Assembly: GCA_900314345.1 (NCBI GenBank)
Contig: OMUX01000408.1
Coordinates: 1 to 7,403 of the forward strand
Direction of reading: 5' to 3'
Length of the DNA: 7,403 nucleotides
Origin: an uncultured Erysipelotrichaceae bacterium
Lineage (GTDB): Bacteria; Bacillota_I; Bacilli_A; Erysipelotrichales; Erysipelotrichaceae
Shown: positions 1-5,926 of the stretch, in pieces
How positions within the stretch are numbered: position 1 is the first letter of the stretch
How the letters are laid out: the number at the start of each line of letters is the position of its first letter
Position numbers and translations under genes: made by a program
The notes under the pieces: model-generated
Told to the model about the DNA's origin: nothing
Database searches by the model: none
The model's input: the letters and a program-made list of their open reading frames with translations, nothing else

Positions 1-623
1 AGCATGATCTGTGTACGTTCACTGCGCTGTGCATCGTGGCGGACATCTGATGAAACCCTCGATGTCCTTTCAGCCAGATCCGCAAAGATCGCGGAAAGTT
101 CGTCTCTGACAGTCAGCGGATAATTGTCAGATTCAGAATGCATGGCATTCCAGGCATTCTGTAAATATGTGATGATCCTGTCATCCTCCTGCAGGGAAAG
201 AGCCTTCTGAAACGGATCATGCAGGACAGGAAGAATATACTTCTGTTCAAAGATACTGCCGGGGACTCCGGCAATGATGGACTGATGAAAGACAATGGAG
301 CGAAGACCGGCAGGCTTTCCCGGATCAGCATTGCGCATGGCATGAATGACACCGGAGTTAATGAAGAACCCCTGCCCTTCCTTTAGCAAGGCTTTAATAT
401 TCCCTGCCTCCACAATGATGGACCCTTCCGTGATCCAGCCGGCTTCAAACTCCTCATGCCAGTGCCAGATCACCTCTTCCATGCTCAGATCATCATCATA
501 GATCGCAGCCGGAAATGCTGCACTTCCATGAAACACAGACTCTTTCAGGGAAACATCCTGATTGACCGGCTTTCCCGTTTTCTTCTCATCTTTCTTTCTG
601 ACAGTACATCTTGACAGTGCCAT
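1..623 (-). CDS. AraC-family transcriptional regulator, N-terminal cupin part (3' end off window)
   Basis: The frame is open from ATG at 623 to the window edge and gives 207 residues. AAAGGAG (635-629) lies 5 nt before the ATG, which decides the start. Residues about 50-98 look like the cupin sensor domain of AraC-type regulators: a WHWHEEFE motif at 53-60, a glycine-containing strand (WITEGSIIVEAG), then GQGFFINSGVIHAMRN, the usual 'parameter/His' turn. This domain normally binds a small ligand such as a sugar. Residues about 125-185 are the helical linker. The last visible residues (near SERTQIM) are where the two helix-turn-helix motifs normally start, so the DNA-binding half lies outside the window. 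It is transcribed away from the MFS-PHP operon across a 107-bp gap, the usual layout for a local regulator of that operon; this role is inferred. A leftward -10 candidate GATAAT (669-664) lacks a good -35. The family call is firm; the ligand is unknown. Confidence 0.85.
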   Translation of the reverse strand, partial: MALSRCTVRKKDEKKTGKPVNQDVSLKESVFHGSAAFPAAIYDDDLSMEEVIWHWHEEFEAGWITEGSIIVEAGNIKALLKEGQGFFINSGVIHAMRNADPGKPAGLRSIVFHQSIIAGVPGSIFEQKYILPVLHDPFQKALSLQEDDRIITYLQNAWNAMHSESDNYPLTVRDELSAIFADLAERTSRVSSDVRHDAQRSERTQIM

Positions 624-669
624 ATGATCTCCTTTGGTGATTTTGTCCTATGAAACAGGCTTTATTATC

Positions 670-699
670 CTAACAGTTCGTTTTTATTGAAGATATATT
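670..699 (+). promoter_or_regulatory. Candidate promoter of the MFS-PHP-RHH operon
   Basis: A -10 candidate TATATT (694-699) is preceded by CTAACA (670-675), a 4/6 match to TTGACA, with an 18-nt spacer. Transcription would begin near 706, giving a leader of about 25 nt before the ATG at 731. The -10 lies within GAAGATATATTC (689-700), a palindrome in 5 of 6 pairs, which could be part of an operator for the divergent AraC-type regulator. This is motif reading by eye only, in the sole gap upstream of the operon. Confidence 0.4.
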
Positions 700-730
700 C
701 TTATTGTAACGTGCAGAGAGGAGATATTGC

Positions 731-1903
731 ATGATTTCATTACTGCTGGCAATTATCTATATTTCATTCATTTCCCTGGGACTTCCGGATTCCCTTCTTG
801 GAAGTGCATGGCCTGTCATCTATCCGGAGCTTGGCATCCCGGTTTCCTGGTCGGGCATCGTCTTCATGATCATCTCCGTGGGAACCGTCATTTCTTCCCT
901 GCAGAGTGATCGTCTGACAAAGAAGTACGGTGCAGGCATGGTCACTGCCGTCAGTGTCGGCATGACTGCCATTGCCCTCTTCGGCTTCTCCATTTCTCAT
1001 TCCTTCATTGCCCTGTGCATCTGGGCAATCCCGTATGGCCTGGGTGCAGGCTCCGTGGATGCAGCACTGAACAACTATGTTGCCCTGCACTTTGCAAGCA
1101 GGCATATGTCCTGGCTGCACTGCATGTGGGGTGTAGGTGCATCCGTTGGGCCTTACATCATGTCCGCAGCCATTACCCGCACCGCTTCCTGGAACAACGG
1201 TTACCGCATCATCTCCATCATCCAGATCGTACTCTCCGCCATCATCTTCCTGTCGCTTCCGTTATGGAAGAAGGCGGAAGGAAGTGAATCCTCTTCCGAA
1301 GAAACAGAGGCCAAGCCGCTTCCGCTGAAGGATGTTGTGAAGATTCCCGGCGCAAAGCAGGTCATGCTGGCATTCTTCTGCTACTGCGCACTGGAACAGA
1401 CGGTAGGTCTTTGGGCAAGTTCCTATCTGGTGCTGCACAAAGGTGTGGCTGAGGCTACGGCAACAGCATTTGCCTCCCTGTTCTACATCGGCATTACCAC
1501 TGGAAGAGCTGTCAACGGCTTCATGACCCTGAAGTTCTCTGATACACAGCTGGTTCATCTTGGACAGGCACTGATCGCTATCGGATGTGTCATGATGGTG
1601 CTGCCTGGTCCTGACATGCTGGCGCTGATCGGCTTCATCATCATCGGCATCGGCTGTGCACCGGTCTATCCAAGCATCATCCACTCCACACCGGAGCACT
1701 TCGGCCGTGACAAGTCCCAGGCCATGGTCGGCATCCAGATGGCATCCGCCTATATCGGAACATCCATCATGCCGCCTCTGTTCGGACTTCTGACAAAGTT
1801 CATCGGCGTTGCCTTCCTGCCGTTCTACCTGCTGTTCATTCTTGCCGTACAGTTCTTCATGTTCAACGCCATGCTCAGAATCACCGCAAAGGAGGAGAAA
1901 TAA
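731..1903 (+). CDS. MFS permease, 12 TM (FucP/FHS-like)
   Basis: This 390-residue protein has the length and hydrophobic pattern of a 12-helix major facilitator superfamily carrier in the inner membrane. Helix 1 starts at residue 3. The loop between helices 2 and 3 has the family motif region SDRLTKKYGAG (59-69). Residues 109-141 (VDAALNNY, then WLHCMWGVGASVGP) resemble the FucP/FHS branch of sugar-proton symporters and related carriers. A hydrophilic central loop (about 180-205, Ser/Glu-rich) separates the two six-helix halves. The start at 731 is chosen because AGGAG (719-723) lies 7 nt upstream; a TTG at 727 is in another frame and is not used. The gene is first in a rightward unit, 2 bp before the PHP gene, whose ribosome binding site lies in its last codons. 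Substrate cannot be read from sequence; a sugar or other small polar compound is a guess from the family and the cupin-type regulator next door. Confidence 0.85.
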   Translation: MISLLLAIIYISFISLGLPDSLLGSAWPVIYPELGIPVSWSGIVFMIISVGTVISSLQSDRLTKKYGAGMVTAVSVGMTAIALFGFSISHSFIALCIWAIPYGLGAGSVDAALNNYVALHFASRHMSWLHCMWGVGASVGPYIMSAAITRTASWNNGYRIISIIQIVLSAIIFLSLPLWKKAEGSESSSEETEAKPLPLKDVVKIPGAKQVMLAFFCYCALEQTVGLWASSYLVLHKGVAEATATAFASLFYIGITTGRAVNGFMTLKFSDTQLVHLGQALIAIGCVMMVLPGPDMLALIGFIIIGIGCAPVYPSIIHSTPEHFGRDKSQAMVGIQMASAYIGTSIMPPLFGLLTKFIGVAFLPFYLLFILAVQFFMFNAMLRITAKEEK

Positions 1904-1905
1904 TC

Positions 1906-2769
1906 ATGTACTCTGATTTCCATTTACATTCCGAATTCTCAGATGATTCCAGAACACCCATGGAGGTGCAGATTGAAAAGGCCATTTCCCTTGGCATGCA
2001 GGAAATGTGCTTCACGGATCATGTCGACTACGGCATCAAGAACGACTGGTCTGATGAAGAGATCAAGTGGCGCGGCGGTGACGGCATCGGCACGGCAATA
2101 GACGAACTGGATCCTTTGTCCAATGTCAACTATCCGGAATACTTCCTGAAGCTGGACCGCATGCAGAAGACCTACGGGAAGAAAATCACCATCAGGAAGG
2201 GACTGGAGTTCGGCATCCAGACAATTACCGTCAAGGATTATGAAAGACTGCTTGAAAATTACGGGGATCAGCTGGACTTCGTTCTTCTTTCCATGCATGA
2301 GATCGACAACAAGGAACTCTGGACCGGTGAGTTCATGGAAGGCATGAACCAGAAGGAATACAACCTGAAGTACTATACGGAGATCCTCAATGTCATGAAG
2401 GTATTCCATGACTATGACGTGCTTGCCCACCTGGATCTTGTATCAAGGTATGACGCAAAGGGACCGATTGCCTTTGAAGAAGTCAAGGATATCCTGACAG
2501 AGATCCTCACTACGGCCATCAAGGATGGCAAGGGCATCGAGATCAACACCTCCAGCTGGCACTACGGCCTCAAGGATACAACCCCTTCCAGGGATATCCT
2601 GAAGCTCTACCATGATCTTGGCGGAAAGATCATCACGATCGGTTCTGATGCACACAAGCAGGAATTCCTCGGCGACCATTTTAAGGATGCGGGAACCATT
2701 CTCAAGGAGACCGGCTTCACGGAATACTGCACATTTGAAAAGCACCAGGTTCACTTCCATGCACTCTGA
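1906..2769 (+). CDS. PHP-domain phosphoesterase, HisJ-like (histidinol-phosphatase family)
   Basis: The 287-residue protein is a complete PHP-superfamily metal-dependent phosphoesterase. The expected metal ligands are all present: His6 and His8 (DFHLHSEFSDD), Asp38-His39 (FTDHVDY), Glu101 (GLEFG), His131 (SMHEID), His175 (LAHLDL), and Asp248 and His250 (GSDAH). Length and motif order match the HisJ branch, whose known member removes phosphate from L-histidinol phosphate. The start is supported by GGAGGAG (1891-1897), 8 nt upstream and inside the end of the permease gene, which suggests translational coupling. No other histidine genes are in view; the partners are a permease and a small DNA-binding protein. 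The true substrate may therefore be another phosphorylated metabolite linked to what the permease carries. Many HisJ-family paralogues have no proven role, so the gene symbol is withheld. The enzyme is predicted cytoplasmic, with no signal peptide. Confidence 0.85.
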   Translation: MYSDFHLHSEFSDDSRTPMEVQIEKAISLGMQEMCFTDHVDYGIKNDWSDEEIKWRGGDGIGTAIDELDPLSNVNYPEYFLKLDRMQKTYGKKITIRKGLEFGIQTITVKDYERLLENYGDQLDFVLLSMHEIDNKELWTGEFMEGMNQKEYNLKYYTEILNVMKVFHDYDVLAHLDLVSRYDAKGPIAFEEVKDILTEILTTAIKDGKGIEINTSSWHYGLKDTTPSRDILKLYHDLGGKIITIGSDAHKQEFLGDHFKDAGTILKETGFTEYCTFEKHQVHFHAL

Positions 2770-2968
2770 TGCGCATACGAAATACAAGGTCCGCAAGAAA
2801 GATGGTGCTTCCGCATACTACTCAGAAATGCAGCGTGTGCTGCTGAGAAGAGTATCTGTCTCCATTAACAAAGAGAAATATCCGGAAGTGATCAAAAAGC
2901 TGGATGATGTACCCTCAATGAATCAGTACATCATCCAGCTCATCCTCAACGATATTTCCAGAAACTGA
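2759..2968 (+). CDS. Small ribbon-helix-helix-like protein (69 aa)
   Basis: The most likely start is ATG 2759, which overlaps the end of the PHP gene by 11 bp and gives 69 residues. Longer starts in this frame (2612, 2687) would lie wholly inside the PHP gene and yield unlikely composition. Only a weak AGG (2747-2749) lies upstream, so translation probably depends on ribosomes finishing the PHP gene. ATG 2828 (residue 24) is a fallback start. Residues 1-30 are basic (KYKVRKK, LLRR). From residue 31 the pattern is a short strand (RVSVSI), a helix (about 38-50), a turn with PSMNQ and a second helix (YIIQLILNDIS). This is the order of a ribbon-helix-helix DNA-binding fold, as seen in small Arc/CopG-like proteins of Firmicutes. 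No toxin gene follows; the terminator starts within its stop codon. It may repress its own operon or another target. The fold is judged by eye only. Confidence 0.65.
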   Translation: MHSDAHTKYKVRKKDGASAYYSEMQRVLLRRVSVSINKEKYPEVIKKLDDVPSMNQYIIQLILNDISRN

Positions 2969-2998
2969 ATTCCCGCAGGGGAGTTCTTTCTTTTGTTT
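2967..2998 (+). terminator. Rho-independent terminator of the MFS-PHP-RHH operon
   Basis: The arms GAATTCCC (2967-2974) and GGGAGTTC (2979-2986) form an 8-bp stem with one G-U pair around a GCAG loop, followed by TTTCTTTTGTTT (2987-2998). The stem begins within the TGA stop of the small gene. On the other strand the hairpin lies just past the cls stop but is not followed by a U-run, so it is a weaker terminator for cls. Confidence 0.85.
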
Positions 2999-2999
2999 C

Positions 3000-4508
3000 C
3001 TACATCAATGGTGCAAAGACACGGACGACGTTCCAGAACAGTCCCTTCAGTATGCTGGTACGGGACTCCTCCAGTGTCATCTCATGGCTTTGTGCAATCA
3101 CAGCTGCCGTATCTTCTGCAATATGTTTCACGGCATCTGCCTCATAAATCAGCGTACCGTTTTCAAAATGCAGGTACAGGGAACGGTAATCCAGATTGAC
3201 AGTACCGACTGTTGCACACACATCATCGCTGACAAACACCTTGGCATGGTCAAAGCCCGGTGTGTACTCATGCACATGGACGCCTCCCTTGATGAGATTT
3301 TCATAGTACGATCTCGTCACACCCCAGACCATTTTCTTGTCCGGTACGCCCGGTGTGACAATCCTGACATCCACACCGCGCTTTGCGGCAAGGATCAGGG
3401 CATTGATGAAATCAGAGTCAATGATGAGATACGGTGTCATGATATGCACATACTGTGTTGCCTGGTTGATCATGTTCATGTACACATTCTGGGCAACCCT
3501 TTCCTCAGAGAACGGTGATTCACCATAGGCACAGACATAACCGGACTGCACCGGTTCTTCATGTTCCCCATAGAACTTTGTATAGTCATCATCCTCATGG
3601 CGCAGGGCATTCCAGTTTGTCAGAAACAGACGCAGAAGGTTATCCACTGCCTTGCCCTTCACCCTGACGACCGTATCCTTCCAATAGCCATGTTTCACAA
3701 TGGCATTGATGTATTCGTCTGCCAGGTTCACACCGCCGGTGAATCCCACCTTGCCGTCAATGACCATGATCTTCCTGTGATCCCTGTGGTTCATGACAAT
3801 GCTCAGGAACGGTGAAAGCTTGTTGAACGTCATGGCCTTGATGCCATAGCTTTCCAGCTTCTTTGCATAGGATGCAGGAACCGTGCCAAGGGAACCGAGA
3901 TCATCGTACATGACACGGCATTCCACCCCTTCCTTTGCCTTCTCCTTCAGGATGTCCAGCATACCGTTCCACATCTTTCCTTCTTCAATGATGAAGTATT
4001 CCAGGAAGATGTACTTCTTTGCCTTCTTCATTTCCTCCAGCATCACAGGCCATCCTTCTTCACCGGAGCCATAGTAGTCATAACCCTGGTTCCTGGATAC
4101 AGGGAAGCCTTGCTTTGCCAGGTAGCTGTACTGACTTGCATGCACGGGATCCTTGTCCCTGATTTCCTGCAGGACTGCTTCATCCTGTTCCGCGTATTTC
4201 CTGGCTTTTTCCTGTTCTGTGTAAATGCCTCTGGTTGTCTTCGAACTGAGCAGATCGGCTCCGAAGATGAGGAACAGGAGAATGCCCGGCACCGGAAACA
4301 GCATGATCAGAAGGACCCACATCATATCAGAGGACAGATGCTTGCTGTTGCGGATAATGGAAAGCACTACCGCAGCACCAAGCAGACGCAGAATACCTTC
4401 CAGCCATGCGGCCTGTTCCATGAAGTGATTCACAATACCGGAAATCAATGCATACTCAACCAATAGCCCCAGTGCAATAGGTATGATTCTGCCGATCATT
4501 CGTTTCAT
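3000..4508 (-). CDS. cls: Cardiolipin synthase (phospholipase D family)
   Basis: The 502-residue protein joins two phosphatidylglycerol molecules into cardiolipin and glycerol at the cytoplasmic membrane. Three hydrophobic stretches (about 5-26, 36-52 and 62-84) make up the N-terminal membrane part typical of the PLDc_N region. Two phospholipase D HKD motifs follow: His244-Lys246-Asp251 (HRKIMVID, then GFTGGVNLADEY) and His421-Lys423-Asp428 (HAKVFVSD, then GTVNLDYRSL). Both have complete HxKxxxxD spacing, and the length is normal for bacterial Cls. The start ATG at 4508 is preceded by GGGGA as a modest ribosome binding site; ATG at residue 4 is an alternative. The gene is convergent with the MFS operon, its stop lying 2 bp from that operon's terminator tract, and divergent from the amidohydrolase unit. 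It stands alone, so it is probably a housekeeping gene unrelated to its neighbours. Confidence 0.93.
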   Translation of the reverse strand: MKRMIGRIIPIALGLLVEYALISGIVNHFMEQAAWLEGILRLLGAAVVLSIIRNSKHLSSDMMWVLLIMLFPVPGILLFLIFGADLLSSKTTRGIYTEQEKARKYAEQDEAVLQEIRDKDPVHASQYSYLAKQGFPVSRNQGYDYYGSGEEGWPVMLEEMKKAKKYIFLEYFIIEEGKMWNGMLDILKEKAKEGVECRVMYDDLGSLGTVPASYAKKLESYGIKAMTFNKLSPFLSIVMNHRDHRKIMVIDGKVGFTGGVNLADEYINAIVKHGYWKDTVVRVKGKAVDNLLRLFLTNWNALRHEDDDYTKFYGEHEEPVQSGYVCAYGESPFSEERVAQNVYMNMINQATQYVHIMTPYLIIDSDFINALILAAKRGVDVRIVTPGVPDKKMVWGVTRSYYENLIKGGVHVHEYTPGFDHAKVFVSDDVCATVGTVNLDYRSLYLHFENGTLIYEADAVKHIAEDTAAVIAQSHEMTLEESRTSILKGLFWNVVRVFAPLM

Positions 4509-4535
4509 GTCTTTGTCCCCGCTTTCCGGATGATC

Positions 4536-4559
4536 CTGTTAACAGATATAAATATATCA
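4536..4559 (-). promoter_or_regulatory. Candidate extended -10 promoter of cls with adjoining palindrome
   Basis: Read leftward, TGATATATT (4559-4551) fits an extended -10 element; no good -35 is visible. Transcription would start near 4545, about 37 nt before the cls ATG. A perfect 10-bp palindrome CTGTTAACAG (4536-4545) sits at that point, and an AT-rich inverted repeat GATATA-AA-TATATC (4545-4558) covers the -10. The palindrome is placed where a repressor could act, but no binding protein can be named. Confidence 0.4.
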
Positions 4560-4675
4560 TTCCACGTACATGTTTCTTGCTGTCTGGCAGTAAATTGATA
4601 CGGAGGCATACGTTTTGTTTCACTATACAGGAATGAGAGTCAATGATCCGCTGCGCATTCTGTCCTTTTCCTGCA

Positions 4676-4681
4676 TATAAT
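4676..4681 (+). promoter_or_regulatory. Candidate -10 element of the amidohydrolase-dihydroorotase operon
   Basis: A perfect TATAAT lies 39 nt before the ATG at 4721, so a transcript starting near 4688 would carry a leader of about 33 nt. No convincing -35 is found 16-18 nt upstream, which may mean that an activator is needed or that this is not the promoter. The rest of the 212-bp gap (4509-4720) shows no tRNA, riboswitch or attenuator that I can support. Confidence 0.4.
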
Positions 4682-4720
4682 TTCAGTATCATTCCAGTAC
4701 GCTGGAAACGGAGACAGCCT

Positions 4721-5926
4721 ATGAAACAGGATGATATTTCATACGTCAATGCGAGCCTGCACCAGTACCATGACATCGGTGCAGGAGAAAGAGGTGTTAC
4801 AAGACCGGGATACTCTGAGACCGAGAATCAGATGCATGCCCTTTTTACAAGACAGGCACAATCCCTGGGGCTTGCGGTATACCATGACTGCTATGGAAAC
4901 AGCTATGCATCATTCACGAAAGAACCTCCTGTTGTATTGATTGCCTCGCATCTGGATTCCGTTGTGGAAGGCGGGAGGTTTGACGGGCCTGCCGGAGTCA
5001 TCACAGGACTTCTGATTCAGAAGTGGAACCTGGAAGAACATGCCGGACTCCCCGTAACATGCGGAGCACTCCGCTGTGAAGAATCCAGCCGCTTCGGTCA
5101 TGCGACCATCGGAAGCGGTCTGGCCACAGGACAGTTCCAGATCGAAGATGCCGGTGCCTGGAAGGATTCCAATGGCATCACCCTTGCAGAAGAACTGCAG
5201 AAACATGAGAATGACGGACCGGTTCCCGACTATTCCAGACTGCAGGAATACCTGGAGCTGCACATTGAACAGGGAAGAGTGCTGGAAGAATCAAGGAAGG
5301 AACTAGGCATTGTCACTTCCATTGCCGGAAACCACAGAATCTTCCTTGACCTCAAAGGCATGGCGGAACACAGCGGTGCCACACCGATGAATCTCAGGAA
5401 TGATGCCCTGTGTGCTGCCGCTGAGGTGATTCTTGCAGTAGAGCACATTGCAGAAGAAGAATGGAAGGAACATTCCGTCGGAACTGTCGGTGTTGTGGAG
5501 AACCACCCCAATGTCATGAATGTCGTGCCAGGGGAAACAAAGCTGCGGATTGATCTCAGAAGCCAGAGCGCAGACAGTCTTGCACGCATGGAGGAAGCTG
5601 TCCTGATGCAGACAAAGCAGATCTGTGAAAGAAGAGGAATCACCCTTGATGTGGAACGGATCACCCGCACAGAGCCGGTCATGATGAACAAGGATATTGC
5701 CGAAGGGCTGATGAAGGCATGTGAAGCTGAAGGTAATTCCGGTATGTACATGCCAAGCGGTGCAGGCCATGACGCCATGCACTATGCAGAGATCACACAC
5801 GCAGGCATGGTCTTCATCCCCTGCCTGCACGGCATCAGCCACAACCCTGCCGAACATGCTGAGGCAGAGGATATCGTCAAAGGCGCACGTGCCATGTATG
5901 CATACCTGAAGGAGGAATTCCAATGA
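4721..5926 (+). CDS. M20-family amidohydrolase (N-carbamoyl amino acid / allantoate amidohydrolase-like)
   Basis: From ATG 4721 the product has 401 residues, typical of the hydantoinase/carbamoylase branch of the M20 zinc hydrolases (HyuC, AllC, beta-ureidopropionase). The start is chosen because GGAG (4710-4713) lies 7 nt upstream; an in-frame ATG at 4643 lies upstream of the TATAAT box. The two-metal site is complete: His77 (SHLDSV), Asp88 (GGRFDG), Glu120-Glu121 (RCEESSRFG, base and ligand), His181 (ELHIEQG) and His374 (HGISHN). The dimerisation and substrate region includes AEHSGATPMNLRNDAL (215-230), with Arg226, and NHPNVMNVVPG (261-271). These enzymes cleave a ureido group, releasing CO2 and ammonia from an N-carbamoyl compound. 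The gene overlaps the dihydroorotase gene by 4 bp (ATGA). That partner makes N-carbamoyl-L-aspartate a likely substrate (ureidosuccinase); this is inference. Allantoate or N-carbamoyl-beta-alanine are alternatives. Predicted cytoplasmic. Confidence 0.85.
   Translation: MKQDDISYVNASLHQYHDIGAGERGVTRPGYSETENQMHALFTRQAQSLGLAVYHDCYGNSYASFTKEPPVVLIASHLDSVVEGGRFDGPAGVITGLLIQKWNLEEHAGLPVTCGALRCEESSRFGHATIGSGLATGQFQIEDAGAWKDSNGITLAEELQKHENDGPVPDYSRLQEYLELHIEQGRVLEESRKELGIVTSIAGNHRIFLDLKGMAEHSGATPMNLRNDALCAAAEVILAVEHIAEEEWKEHSVGTVGVVENHPNVMNVVPGETKLRIDLRSQSADSLARMEEAVLMQTKQICERRGITLDVERITRTEPVMMNKDIAEGLMKACEAEGNSGMYMPSGAGHDAMHYAEITHAGMVFIPCLHGISHNPAEHAEAEDIVKGARAMYAYLKEEFQ

Noticed and set aside
647..659. 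A 13-bp match (CCTATGAAACAGG) to 4718-4730, at the start of the M20 gene
   Set aside because: Only one copy is at a gene start, the flanks differ, and there is no shared function. Chance is the simplest reading.
650..673. A 7-codon leader ORF (MKQALLS) before the MFS gene
   Set aside because: It has no ribosome site and lies upstream of, or within, the predicted promoter, so it would probably not be transcribed.
2759..2968. The small RHH-like gene as the antitoxin of a toxin-antitoxin pair
   Set aside because: No toxin-like gene lies next to it. Upstream is a metabolic phosphoesterase and downstream a terminator with convergent cls.
3084..3518. A 144-codon rightward frame inside cls
   Set aside because: It is antisense to the HKD-containing part of cls, and its composition is not protein-like.
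4643..4720. An N-terminal extension of the M20 amidohydrolase from ATG 4643
   Set aside because: It precedes the TATAAT box, lacks a ribosome site and adds residues that do not fit the family. ATG 4721 has GGAG at good spacing.
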